From JABDCI01 sp964475835 (GTDB lineage Bacteria > Verrucomicrobiota > Verrucomicrobiia > JABWAM01), in contig CAYYYL010000040.1 of NCBI GenBank assembly GCA_964475835.1, forward strand, positions 1-25,071: DNA of 25,071 nt. Direction: 5' to 3'. The position numbers were made by a program, and so were the translations under genes. The stretch's first letter is position 1. Each line of letters begins with the position of its first letter. Shown in pieces: positions 16,496-24,579 of the stretch. A model generated the notes under the pieces. That model was not told the DNA's origin, searched no databases, and was given only the letters and a program-made list of their open reading frames with translations.

Positions 16496-17662
16496 ATGAG
16501 CCTCAGCAACGAAGAAATCCGCCGCTATTCCCGTCACCTGATCCTTCCCGAGGTGGGTATGGATGGGCAGGAGAAACTGAAGGCGTCCCGCGTGCTCCTG
16601 ATCGGGTCCGGAGGTCTCGGCTCGCCTCTGGCCTACTACCTGGCCGCGGCGGGAGTGGGGACTCTTGGCATGGTGGATTTTGATGTGGTGGATTTCAGCA
16701 ATCTTCAACGCCAGATCCTTCACTTTACCAAGGATGTGGGTCGTCCCAAGATTGTATCGGCACAGGAGAAGGTGGAACAGATCAATCCGGAGGTGACGTT
16801 CATTCCGTACGAAACCCATTTTACCGCAGAGAACGCCGTCGAAATTGCCCGGGATTACGATCTCCTCATCGACGGTACCGATAATTTTCCGACGAGATAC
16901 CTCGTGAACGATGTGTGTGTGCTTTTGAAAAAGCCAAACGTGTACGGAAGCATCTTTCGTTTCGAAGGCCGTGTTTCGGTGTTCGATGCCCGGCAGGGGG
17001 CGTGTTACCGGTGTCATTTTCCCGAGCCCCCTCCTCCGGGGATGGTCCCGAGTTGTGCGGAAGGCGGAGTCCTCGGTGTGTTGCCTGGCGTGATCGGTTT
17101 GCTTCAAGGAGTGGAGGCATTGAAGCTGCTCCTTGGAAAGGGGAAGCCTTTGATCGGGAAGATGCTTTTGTACGATGCCCTGGAAGCACGATTCCGTGAG
17201 GTGAAGGTTCCCAAGGATCCTGATTGCCCGATTTGCGGAAAAAACCCGAGCATCACGAAACTGATCGATTATCAGCAGTTCTGCGGCATTGAAAACGCCG
17301 AGGCGGATGAACTGGCGGTGGGCAGTCCGTTGCGAAAGTTGACGAAGGATGAGATCACAGCCGAGGATTTGAAAAACCTTCTTGAGAAACAGCCGGGCGC
17401 CACCCTGCTCGATGTTCGCAATCCAAGTGAGTACGCAATTTGCAGGATTGAGAATTCAAAGTTTATTCCTCTGACTGAACTGGCGGAACGATACGACGAA
17501 ATTCCGAAGGATAAACCCGTGGTGGTCTATTGTCATCACGGCGTGCGTTCCCTTCGTGCCGCACAACTCCTTCGAAGAAATGGATTTGCCGATGTGAAAA
17601 GCCTCTATGGCGGAATCAATGCCTGGAGCGAAATCGTGGATCCAGCTGTGCCCCGATATTAA
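16496..17662 (+). CDS. moeB: MoeB/ThiF-type adenylyltransferase fused to rhodanese domain
   Basis: A 388-residue cytoplasmic E1-like enzyme that adenylates the C-terminus of a small ubiquitin-fold sulfur carrier (MoaD, ThiS or CysO type); the rhodanese part would supply sulfur to make the thiocarboxylate. Residues 1 to about 250 are the MoeB/ThiF domain: opening RYSRHLILPEVGMDGQEKL, nucleotide loop GSGGLGSP, then DFDVVDFSNLQRQ, and DGTDNFPTRYLVND. The zinc site is two CxxC pairs, C170/C173 and C244/C247. Cys187 in MVPSCAEGGVLG is the conserved active-site cysteine. The rhodanese domain (about 290-388) has active loop CHHGVRS with Cys346. Such fusions are widespread outside Enterobacteria. No moaD, thiS or cysO lies nearby, so the pathway (molybdopterin, thiamine or cysteine) is not settled; the symbol is given by family. 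An in-frame start at 16475 would add seven residues. Confidence 0.92.
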   Translation: MSLSNEEIRRYSRHLILPEVGMDGQEKLKASRVLLIGSGGLGSPLAYYLAAAGVGTLGMVDFDVVDFSNLQRQILHFTKDVGRPKIVSAQEKVEQINPEVTFIPYETHFTAENAVEIARDYDLLIDGTDNFPTRYLVNDVCVLLKKPNVYGSIFRFEGRVSVFDARQGACYRCHFPEPPPPGMVPSCAEGGVLGVLPGVIGLLQGVEALKLLLGKGKPLIGKMLLYDALEARFREVKVPKDPDCPICGKNPSITKLIDYQQFCGIENAEADELAVGSPLRKLTKDEITAEDLKNLLEKQPGATLLDVRNPSEYAICRIENSKFIPLTELAERYDEIPKDKPVVVYCHHGVRSLRAAQLLRRNGFADVKSLYGGINAWSEIVDPAVPRY

Positions 17663-19008
17663 TCAACGTCGGAAACGGGAACGGCTTGTTTGGAGGGCGG
17701 ACGCGACACGGTCCATTTGGAGTAGGTCTCGATAATCGCGTCGGCTACGGCGTCGGCATATTCACGAAAAAGGCTTCGATAGCGACCGCCTGCGAGGTTG
17801 CGATATCCATCATAATCTCCGGCAGCAAGGCGTTCCGCCGTCCAGGGATTGTTCATGTAAAAGGGTTCCAGTATGATGCAGGGGCCCGGATATTGCCGGC
17901 TTGCGGCGAGGTTGCGAGCGTAGAGATAGGGGTTTTTATTCACCCGGCACTGATATTTTTCCTGGCCATATTTGACGGGTGGCAGGGCCGCGATTTTCAA
18001 CATTTTCCCTGTGAGTGAATCCGCCAGGGGGACTTCAATGCCAAGGGGTTGTTCGAGGAGTTTGGAAAACATGAAATAGCGGGTGAGTCCGTTGGAGACC
18101 TCATCCGGCCCGTAGCATCCATTGATGAAGACGGCATGGCGGTTGTCCCTTACGATTTCACCCGAACCACTTTTTTCCGTGGCATTGAAGTGATTGCAGA
18201 TATTGAGGTCGGGCATGAAATCGCGTCGAATATTTTCCGCGCGCTGGGAGATTTCCGCACGACGGTAGAAAAAGAGTTCGGCATGCCAGTTAATCAACCG
18301 ATCGAAGTAGGCTTTTCGTTTGGCTGCGGTGACTTCATCGACCTTGTTCTCCTGATAAACCAATTGAGTGGCTTCCTCCACGAAATCCTTGGGGCGCGAA
18401 GGCGTGACGGGTTCGGCATTGGTGTGGGTCAGGTAGACGCTTGCCCCGGCAGCCTCGAGGCGTGTCTTCAACATTCGGGCAACCTGCAAATTTTTATCCC
18501 CCTCACGGATCACGGGATTGTTGCCCCATTTGACCGAGCGTTCCTCCATGCTGGCCCATTTCCCGCCGATATGGCCTGGATCGATCACGATGCGGATGTG
18601 CTGAAGGGGACGGCTGGGGGTGTTGTGTAGCCTCTTGAGATCGTCAATGGTCTTGAACGTCTGCTTCCCGGTCCCGGATGCGCTGTTGGGTGAAGCAAAT
18701 TGAAGGGTGTATTCGAGGTTTGTCTTGGAGGGACTGTCGAAGAACTCGGCGTATTCGTCGGTGAGATTGAGATAGGGATAGATGGCCTTGCTCGGGTTGT
18801 AGATTTTATCGAGAAGGCGGCAGAATTCCGTCCGGGTGATGGATTGCTGATGGCGGTCCAGGTTGGTCCAGTCCTGGGATTGGGCTGTTGTAAGCCCCGC
18901 AAGAACGCTTGCGAACCAAAGGAGGGGACAGAGGAGTGAAAAACGGGATCTCAAGGGCAGCCGGATAAGGGTAAAGGTCAGTTTGTCATGAAGCATGAGG
19001 GTTGTCAT
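17659..19008 (-). CDS. N-acetylmuramoyl-L-alanine amidase (Amidase_3)
   Basis: A 449-residue exported zinc amidase that cleaves the lactyl-amide bond between MurNAc and the stem peptide, acting in cell separation or wall turnover. A signal peptide runs from the Arg-rich start to about residue 43 (core LLCPLLWFASVLAGLTTA). Residues about 55-135 form an N-terminal domain I cannot name. The Amidase_3 domain spans about 138-440 with all four expected site residues: His146 in IDPGHIGG, Glu169 in IREGDKNLQVA, His273 in ICNHFNAT, and catalytic Glu381 in IILEPFYMNNP. It is longer than most Amidase_3 catalytic domains (about 200 residues) because of an insertion at about 190-265. It is convergent with moeB: the palindrome TTAA at 17659-17662 supplies both stop codons. 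An alternative start at 18996 would remove four residues. Confidence 0.92.
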   Translation of the reverse strand: MTTLMLHDKLTFTLIRLPLRSRFSLLCPLLWFASVLAGLTTAQSQDWTNLDRHQQSITRTEFCRLLDKIYNPSKAIYPYLNLTDEYAEFFDSPSKTNLEYTLQFASPNSASGTGKQTFKTIDDLKRLHNTPSRPLQHIRIVIDPGHIGGKWASMEERSVKWGNNPVIREGDKNLQVARMLKTRLEAAGASVYLTHTNAEPVTPSRPKDFVEEATQLVYQENKVDEVTAAKRKAYFDRLINWHAELFFYRRAEISQRAENIRRDFMPDLNICNHFNATEKSGSGEIVRDNRHAVFINGCYGPDEVSNGLTRYFMFSKLLEQPLGIEVPLADSLTGKMLKIAALPPVKYGQEKYQCRVNKNPYLYARNLAASRQYPGPCIILEPFYMNNPWTAERLAAGDYDGYRNLAGGRYRSLFREYADAVADAIIETYSKWTVSRPPSKQAVPVSDVD

Positions 19009-19067
19009 TTTCTTTTTGGCGCATTTTTGTCGTGCGTTTCGTTTTCAAGTCGTTCACATGGAAGGAA
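19009..19067. promoter_or_regulatory. Divergent gap between amidase and parA
   Basis: Only 59 bases separate the two start codons, so promoters for both genes would have to fit here or overlap the coding ends. It is T-rich on the plus strand. No clear -35/-10 pair was found on either strand. GAAGGA (19061-19066) is an SD sequence one base before the parA ATG, closer than normal. Confidence 0.35.
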
Positions 19068-19865
19068 ATGAAGGTCATTGCTGTTGCGAATCAAAAGGGG
19101 GGTGTGGGAAAGACCACCACCAGTATCAATCTTGCGGCTTGCCTTGCGGAGAAGGGCAAAACCGTGTTGCTGATTGATGTGGATCCCCAGGCGAACGCAA
19201 CCAGCGGCCTCGGAGTGGCCAAATCCCCGGGGGGGAGTATTTGTGGGGCTCTTTTGGGAAACGAAACTTTGTTGGATCGTGTGGTTCAAACGGGATACGA
19301 CAACCTTTTCCTTGTTCCCTCCGAAAGCGACCTTGCTCTTGCGGAAATCCAGGTGGCTCGGATGGAGGACTATCTGTTGCGTTTGCGGCACGCGATGCAG
19401 CCTCTCCGTGAATCAGCTTCATTCGATTATGTTTTTCTCGATTGCCCTCCTTCCATCGGGGTGCTGATGATGAACTCCCTTGCGGCTGCGGATCGGGTGT
19501 TTATTCCCGTTCAGTGTGAATATTATGCCCTCGAAGGGGTGAGTGTGATCACGAGTTTGATCGAGCAGATCCGCCAGACCGTAGGTGAGGGGCACCTTGC
19601 CATCGAAGGGGTGGTCATGACGATGTTCGACTCCCGCACGAACCTATCGGGGCAGGTGGTCGGCGAGGTTAAAAAATATTTTGGCGATCTTATTTACGAT
19701 ACGGCCATTCCACGAACGATCCGCCTTGGGGAAGCGCCAAGTCACGGAAAACCCATCGTGGTTTATGATCCGGTGGGATTGGGGGCAAGGGCTTATCGGC
19801 AGCTTGCATCCGAATTTCTGAAGCGACAGGTGAAGGAGAAAGTCGCGCCCCCCCAAGGCTCTTGA
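19068..19865 (+). CDS. parA: ParA/Soj-type chromosome-partitioning ATPase
   Basis: A 265-residue member of the ParA/MinD P-loop ATPase family, which binds DNA nonspecifically as an ATP dimer and moves ParB-parS complexes or other cargo. The ATG at 19068 gives the canonical opening MKVIAVANQKGGVGKTT with the deviant Walker A; the signature lysines are Lys10 and Lys15. Walker A' is LLIDVDPQANATSG and Walker B is VFLDCPPS. The later segment IPRTIRLGEAPSHGKP is diagnostic of Soj/ParA-type proteins. Its length fits chromosomal ParA without an N-terminal HTH. An earlier in-frame start at 19002 would add 22 residues that do not resemble the family. There is no parB gene downstream; the next gene, def, is convergent nine bases away. 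The protein may therefore be an orphan ParA or the parB may be elsewhere. Confidence 0.93.
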   Translation: MKVIAVANQKGGVGKTTTSINLAACLAEKGKTVLLIDVDPQANATSGLGVAKSPGGSICGALLGNETLLDRVVQTGYDNLFLVPSESDLALAEIQVARMEDYLLRLRHAMQPLRESASFDYVFLDCPPSIGVLMMNSLAAADRVFIPVQCEYYALEGVSVITSLIEQIRQTVGEGHLAIEGVVMTMFDSRTNLSGQVVGEVKKYFGDLIYDTAIPRTIRLGEAPSHGKPIVVYDPVGLGARAYRQLASEFLKRQVKEKVAPPQGS

Positions 19866-19874
19866 AATTCTGGT

Positions 19875-20444
19875 TTATTTCCCCCGCCTGGAGCGGCTCG
19901 TGGTGGTTTTTTCCAGTTTATCGATCGCGGGTTGCAAAAGTCGCACTTCTGCGGGATCCATCCGATCAATGAATAATACCCCGTTAAGATGATCGAGTTC
20001 GTGCTGGATGGCGCGACTGAGGAGCCCAGTGGCGAGAAAACGAACGGGCATGTCGTTCAAATCCGTGGCCTGGAGTTGAATGGAGCTTACGCGCGAAATT
20101 GGTCCTGTGATGTCCGGGAAACTCAGGCAGCCTTCCACGCCCGTTTCTTCTCCTGAAGGGCTGGAGATGGATGGATTGATCAGCACCATGGGCATGCGGG
20201 ATTCCACAGGGACCTCCTGGGCTCCGACCAGCATTTGGGATGGCTGATCGGATGCACGGACATCGATTACGGCGATTTGCAGAGCTCTGCCAACCTGTTG
20301 TGCGGCAAGCCCCACTCCGTTGGCATCGTGCATGGTTTCGATCATGTCCTTCGCCAATTGAACGATTTCCCGTGTGATTTTTGGGATGGTTTTCCCTTTG
20401 GTCCGAAGAATGGGATCGCCGTAATAAACAATGGGAAGAATCAT
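19875..20444 (-). CDS. def: Peptide deformylase
   Basis: A 189-residue metalloenzyme that removes the formyl group from the initiator methionine of new proteins. All three motifs are present: GVGLAAQQ (residues 43-50), EGCLS (104-108, metal ligand Cys106) and HELDH (148-152, metal ligands His148 and His152, catalytic Glu149). The opening ILPIVYYGDPILR is typical. The C-terminus is basic (RSRRGK). The start overlaps the stop of the upstream minus-strand gene by ATGA, so the two are probably cotranscribed and translationally coupled. The usual partner fmt is not here. Identification is secure. Confidence 0.97.
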   Translation of the reverse strand: MILPIVYYGDPILRTKGKTIPKITREIVQLAKDMIETMHDANGVGLAAQQVGRALQIAVIDVRASDQPSQMLVGAQEVPVESRMPMVLINPSISSPSGEETGVEGCLSFPDITGPISRVSSIQLQATDLNDMPVRFLATGLLSRAIQHELDHLNGVLFIDRMDPAEVRLLQPAIDKLEKTTTSRSRRGK

Positions 20445-21097
20445 TTCGATTCCTCCATTTTTGAAAAACTCGCGAACATGAGGTGGTAGGTCGCCATTAC
20501 GCTTTCAAAGTTGGGGGAAAGACTTTCGCAACCAAAGGTCCAGAGCTGACCATCCACAATGCTCAGGGCATAGTGGCACTTCCACGGGGAACCATTTTCG
20601 ATTCGTATGAAATCAAATTCCACGGAGGTGGGAGAAGTCTGAACGATCGAGTCCGCTCCTTCCTCTGGAAGGGTTTCCGGTTTGATCCGTTTGAATTCCG
20701 AATCGAACAATTCCTTGTTAAAGACGGTGATGGGGTTGCCTTTGGGATCGGCATAGGGCTCCACGCGGATGGCTGCAAATCCTGAATCCCCAGAAGGGGG
20801 GAGAGCCACCAGGTGCATTCCGTAGAGGTTGGAAGTAAGGCTCCATCCTTTGGGGAGGAGGCTGCACTTGTAGTAGGTCCCATCGATAAAGACCTTGGAA
20901 AAGGTTTGTGGATCTTCCTCGATTTTGGCCGGCTCCAGATGGACCGTTTCAATGGTGACCGTGGCGGCAGGCAGGGAGGAGGTGCAAATCAACAGAATGG
21001 CGGCAATCCGGATCAGTGGATCGGGAAATGAAAGTCGTTGAAATGTGAAGAGCACAGTGGGGGTAACTTTCCCACATTGGACTTCAAAACACCCCAT
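20441..21097 (-). CDS. Predicted exported protein of unknown function
   Basis: A 218-residue protein I do not recognise. A hydrophobic stretch (IRIAAILLICTSSLPAA, about residues 29-45) with a likely signal peptidase site near LPA-A suggests export to the periplasm. It sits unusually far from the first ATG. A GTG at 21055, 14 codons later, would give a more ordinary signal peptide, so the start is uncertain; neither start has a Shine-Dalgarno sequence. The mature part is mixed alpha/beta without TM segments. Phrases such as YYKCSLLPKGWSL, FAAIRVEPYADPKGNP and a C-terminal SVMATYHLMFASF recall small secreted domains that describe protein quality or lipid binding, but no family can be named. It overlaps def by four bases. 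Confidence 0.7.
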   Translation of the reverse strand: MGCFEVQCGKVTPTVLFTFQRLSFPDPLIRIAAILLICTSSLPAATVTIETVHLEPAKIEEDPQTFSKVFIDGTYYKCSLLPKGWSLTSNLYGMHLVALPPSGDSGFAAIRVEPYADPKGNPITVFNKELFDSEFKRIKPETLPEEGADSIVQTSPTSVEFDFIRIENGSPWKCHYALSIVDGQLWTFGCESLSPNFESVMATYHLMFASFSKMEESK

Positions 21098-21102
21098 GAA
21101 TC

Positions 21103-21156
21103 AAAAAAAAAATCAGCGAACTCATCTTTCCAATAGAGCGATCTCAGGAATTGGAA
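21103..21156 (-). terminator. Candidate terminator between PilX-like gene and the def pair
   Basis: On the minus strand, just after the PilX-like stop, TTCCAAT and ATTGGAA (21128-21134 and 21150-21156) can form a seven-base-pair stem with a 15-base loop. A run of ten T follows (21103-21112) but about 15 bases after the stem, too far for a classical intrinsic terminator. The stem is also A+T-rich. The T run lies just before the start of the next gene, so it could equally be part of that gene's promoter region. Confidence 0.3.
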
Positions 21157-21165
21157 TGAATCTGA

Positions 21166-23397
21166 TCAGTACAGGGTCCAGTTTGAGGTGGTATAAACCC
21201 GGATGATGGGGGTGCTTCGAGGGAGCTGATTGGGATTCATGAAGTCCGTGTTGAATGCCCAATCGCGCGTGGGAGCGCTGAACACGTTGTTTGCGGTGCC
21301 GGCTCCCTTGTAGGTGCTGGTTGACTGTTTTCCGTACCAGAGAGATACCATGGACCCGCTGTACTTAAAGGTGCTGCTCCAGTTTTCCATGAATCGGGGG
21401 AAGTTGTTCACTCCGCCGGTGGTTCCGTCGAAGCTGCTGGCGACCACATCTTGCGAGCTTCGGTTGACACCCGCCAGAATGGCGGCATTGATTTCGGTAT
21501 TTGAGCTCGCGGACCTGCCGTAGTAGCTGGTGCTGCTTGCGGGGTCGTCGTCCGAACTGTCCCAGGAAGTGGAAAGAACACTCAACACATCTGCGGCAAT
21601 CATGGCGGGAGGAACCGTCTCCTTGCTTCCACCTGTCTTTTCCGGACCGGTGGTGGTGGTACCGTCGGCGTTGAAATTGCCCTGAACATAAACCGGGTTT
21701 TCTGAGATGATGCTTAAGCCGAGATTTCCGTTGGATCCCACGGTTGTGTCGCTGTTGGAATCCCGATCGAAGATTTTTGCCCCGTTTTTGATTCGAATGG
21801 CAGGTTTGCGTGTGGAAGAATAGTTGTCATCGTAAATGTAGACCGTTCCATCAAAGGGTTTGGGGGTGAAGGAGTTGCCTGAAGTGTCCGTGTTCACGGC
21901 TGTGTTTCCGGGAGCAATCCAGTTTCCTGAGGTATCCATGGCTCCGTGGTTGGCATCGATGGTTCCGTCTGCGTTGGAATCTCCGTAGAAGGCGGCAATG
22001 TTAAAATCGGTGACCGTCATCTTGACGTTTCCATTTTGCAAATATTCGCGTTGATCCCGAACGGTTGTGGTGGCTGTGGGAACGATGGTGCTGGCGTCCC
22101 TTAGATTCACCTGATGATAAGCTCCGGTGGTGGCATCCTTGACGCGAAAAATGACGTTTGTTCCTGTGCGCTGGATGATGAGCGTGGCGTTGTATGCCAT
22201 CTTGGCGGACTGGGTTGTTCCTGATTCCGTGGAAACTCCTGAACTATTGAGAACAGGAGCTTCGATGATCGTGTGATAGGGGTTGGTGGAATCCGCGGCG
22301 GCACTGATCACATCGTCCGGGACAGGTGGGGTGACATCGTCAATGCCCTGGTCCTTGGATTTCACACCGCCCCCCCAGCGGGTGAGCGCGCCGCCAGCCC
22401 ATCCAGAGGAGGCGCTGTCATAGTAGGTCGGGGTTGCAGAGGTTTGAAAATCGACGAGACTTCCGGTGACAGGATTTTTCACGAGGAAACTGGCTTCACC
22501 ATAACCGGACGACGTGGGATCGACGGCGCTCCAGTTGCCTCCATCGGCTTCATATGCCACCTGACTATTGCCGTAGGCTGCCTGGGTAGCGGCGCTGGTT
22601 CCTGTGAGGAGTTTGGGCTTGGAGCTGTTCCACAGTTTGATTCCCCGATAGATATTTCCAGACGAAGTGAGGGCCGACTGAATGGTCAGGGTTGCCGCAG
22701 GGGCGTAGTAGAGGGTTCCATTGGCGTGAACCTTTCCATTGATGGTAAGAGCAGGGCCGTTAAACACTTCCATATCCATGTTGTAAAACACCGCGTACTG
22801 AAAGACCGGGATGTAGTCGATGTTGAAGGTCTGTTTCACCCGGGAGGGAATCTGGAACCGACGGTTGAGGGCGGTGGACTGGGTTTGGCAGACGATGGTA
22901 GCACGCTGCGAGGTAAGTCCCGCGTAGGCACTGAGGGTTTCGTCGTTTGCGGCGATCGCATTGGTGGTGTACCGGTTTGCGGAAGTGCCCGAAGTGAAGG
23001 CGATCGACATGTTGGTGTAGGTGAAGTTATTTAAGGCGCTCACAGTTGAGGGCCCTGCTCCGGAGGTGAGAGCGGCGATCTGGGCATCCGATGGGGCCGC
23101 CATGGATCCCGTGTAGTAGGAGTTGCTCGAATAGCCTTCGAAGTAAAGTTTTCGGACCTGTGCCATTCCACGGCGGATGGCGGCTTCAGCGCCATACATG
23201 GAGTCCACCTGGGCTGTTCGCCGGCTCACCATGATTGTTTCTGTTCCGGACCAGCTCAGAAGGCTGGCGATGGTCACCGTCATGAGGAGTAGAAATCCCA
23301 TCGAGAGGAGGAGAACGCTTCCGCGTTCGGCTGCATTCCGGATCCGATGCCTGTGCAGGGATTTCACATTTCCGAGTTCCATGAGTGGACGTTTCAT
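21166..23397 (-). CDS. PilX-like large pilus-associated protein
   Basis: A 743-residue protein with a short basic N-terminus and one hydrophobic helix at about residues 27-48 (SVLLLSMGFLLLMTVTIASLL), the arrangement of PilX-type minor pilin-associated proteins: the helix anchors the protein and the rest is extracytoplasmic. The remainder is rich in Ser, Thr, Gly, Asn and Ala with many predicted beta strands. At residues 473-481 the sequence DSNADGTID matches the start of an EF-hand/dockerin calcium loop. ATG 23397 is preceded by AGAGGGG on the minus strand, a good ribosome binding site. It is the third gene of a minus-strand operon after two prepilin-like genes, the gap being 21 bases. Its function is probably assembly of, or attachment to, a type IV pilus or type II secretion pseudopilus; no enzyme motif is visible. 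Its domain after the helix is not recognised. Confidence 0.8.
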   Translation of the reverse strand: MKRPLMELGNVKSLHRHRIRNAAERGSVLLLSMGFLLLMTVTIASLLSWSGTETIMVSRRTAQVDSMYGAEAAIRRGMAQVRKLYFEGYSSNSYYTGSMAAPSDAQIAALTSGAGPSTVSALNNFTYTNMSIAFTSGTSANRYTTNAIAANDETLSAYAGLTSQRATIVCQTQSTALNRRFQIPSRVKQTFNIDYIPVFQYAVFYNMDMEVFNGPALTINGKVHANGTLYYAPAATLTIQSALTSSGNIYRGIKLWNSSKPKLLTGTSAATQAAYGNSQVAYEADGGNWSAVDPTSSGYGEASFLVKNPVTGSLVDFQTSATPTYYDSASSGWAGGALTRWGGGVKSKDQGIDDVTPPVPDDVISAAADSTNPYHTIIEAPVLNSSGVSTESGTTQSAKMAYNATLIIQRTGTNVIFRVKDATTGAYHQVNLRDASTIVPTATTTVRDQREYLQNGNVKMTVTDFNIAAFYGDSNADGTIDANHGAMDTSGNWIAPGNTAVNTDTSGNSFTPKPFDGTVYIYDDNYSSTRKPAIRIKNGAKIFDRDSNSDTTVGSNGNLGLSIISENPVYVQGNFNADGTTTTGPEKTGGSKETVPPAMIAADVLSVLSTSWDSSDDDPASSTSYYGRSASSNTEINAAILAGVNRSSQDVVASSFDGTTGGVNNFPRFMENWSSTFKYSGSMVSLWYGKQSTSTYKGAGTANNVFSAPTRDWAFNTDFMNPNQLPRSTPIIRVYTTSNWTLY

Positions 23398-23418
23398 AAA
23401 CCCCTCTCTTTTCTAAAG

Positions 23419-24015
23419 CTAATCTCCGTTTCGAAAGGCAACGGAGGATCGAAGGTAGATGATTTGCTTGCCGTCGGCATCGTTTTCATCCGCGATGCGA
23501 ACATTCAGATTCATGACGCCATTGATCCAGTCAAAGACGCGGTCGGGGTTGGTGACGCCACGCACAAGTTCCACATCGGCGGTCTTGGAGGAGAGATTGG
23601 TTTCAGCGTCACAGGTGAAGTAGTAGAGCGTTCCGTTGGTGATTCCATTGCCCAGGGATCTCAAATTTCCGATGTAGTAGTGGTGAAACTGCTTGTCCGG
23701 GGCGACTACCAGATTTGTGGGCATTTGAAAGATCACGTAGGCACCTGCGTCTGCATTGGTTATTCCCGAAAAAGTTACAGACCCATTATAGGCCGAATAG
23801 ACCGTGGCTCGTTCGGATCGGCGGACATCGTTGAGAATGAAATCGATGGCCTGACGTGCCTTGGCTTGGACATTCAACTGGCCCATGCCTGCCGAAGCCA
23901 TTTTTGTCGAAGCTAGATAGACCATGAGAATGCCGATGATGATGATGCTCGCCACGGTTGCGGCCACGATGACTTCCATCAGGGTCATGCCCCTTATCTT
24001 ATGGATCCTGTTCAT
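23419..24015 (-). CDS. Prepilin-like protein (GspJ/PilW type)
   Basis: A 198-residue protein with the prepilin leader MNRIHKIRG, cleavage expected between Gly9 and Met10, and the mature start MTLMEVIVAATVAS. Glu is at mature position 5, as needed for pilin packing. A hydrophobic helix follows to about residue 32. The globular part begins with ASAGMGQLNVQAKARQAIDFILNDVRRSE, which resembles the PilW/GspJ helix, and then beta strands. Mature +1 is Met, not Phe, which is tolerated after N-methylation. The ATG overlaps the stop of the preceding prepilin gene by ATGA. It is one of at least four membrane-anchored pilin-type proteins in this region. Confidence 0.88.
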   Translation of the reverse strand: MNRIHKIRGMTLMEVIVAATVASIIIIGILMVYLASTKMASAGMGQLNVQAKARQAIDFILNDVRRSERATVYSAYNGSVTFSGITNADAGAYVIFQMPTNLVVAPDKQFHHYYIGNLRSLGNGITNGTLYYFTCDAETNLSSKTADVELVRGVTNPDRVFDWINGVMNLNVRIADENDADGKQIIYLRSSVAFRNGD

Positions 24016-24557
24016 GGTTTGTCCCGAATCGTTTTGAACACGATGGGGGTTTGGACGCGGCCAAGGAATACCCAGGTGTTGGAAACGGTGATTAATTTGT
24101 AGTTCAAATTGGTTTGAGCGGGCTCAATCACAGTCCGGTCCTGGACATGAACCGTTCGCACCAGGATGTAGCTTCCGAGGTCGTCCAGGGGAAGAGAGGT
24201 TTGCGTGGCGAGATAGGTGATGTTTGTCATCGTATAGGGGGAACCATTTTTTGTGGTCGCAATCAGATTGGTCGCCGTCGCGGTGGTAAAAAGTTGTCCA
24301 TTGGAGACGTAATTCACGCTGGTTGCAGGGCTGCTGGCAGAAAAGTCACCATAGGGAATGTAGAGGGAGTACTCCAAAGCTTGTTCCCCATACGTGCAGG
24401 CTGTTTCGTAGGCAGATTGCCATTTGGCCACCTCCATTCCCCGATAGATCGCGGTCAAAGCCACGCCAAAGGCAATCGCACTGATTGCGGCCGCCACAAT
24501 GGCTTCAACAAGGGTAAAACCATTTTTCCATTTTTGATGTCTGAAGGAACGAGACAT
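24012..24557 (-). CDS. Prepilin-like protein (GspI/PilV type)
   Basis: A 181-residue protein with the leader MSRSFRHQKWKNG, and the canonical cleavage site G/FTLVEAIVAA with Phe at +1 and Glu at +5. The hydrophobic helix continues to about IAFGVALTAIY. The rest is beta-rich with many Thr and Ser residues and a stretch reading TATATNLIATTKNG. The ATG at 24557 was preferred to the in-frame TTG at 24581, which would add eight residues; neither has a Shine-Dalgarno sequence. It is the first gene of the minus-strand pilin operon and is divergent from the partial prepilin gene at the right end. Confidence 0.86.
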   Translation of the reverse strand: MSRSFRHQKWKNGFTLVEAIVAAAISAIAFGVALTAIYRGMEVAKWQSAYETACTYGEQALEYSLYIPYGDFSASSPATSVNYVSNGQLFTTATATNLIATTKNGSPYTMTNITYLATQTSLPLDDLGSYILVRTVHVQDRTVIEPAQTNLNYKLITVSNTWVFLGRVQTPIVFKTIRDKP

Positions 24558-24579
24558 GATTTTTTCAGTAAATATTTTC

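Noticed and set aside
21044..21080. A GTGGG/CCCAC stem in the first codons of the exported protein gene.
   Set aside because: The stem is five base pairs with a nine-base loop inside coding sequence and has no T run, so a terminator or riboswitch is not supported.
22273..23034. A 253-codon open frame on the plus strand inside the PilX-like gene.
   Set aside because: It lies wholly opposite a coding sequence with a clear N-terminal helix, operon context and ribosome binding site, and its translation shows no domain.
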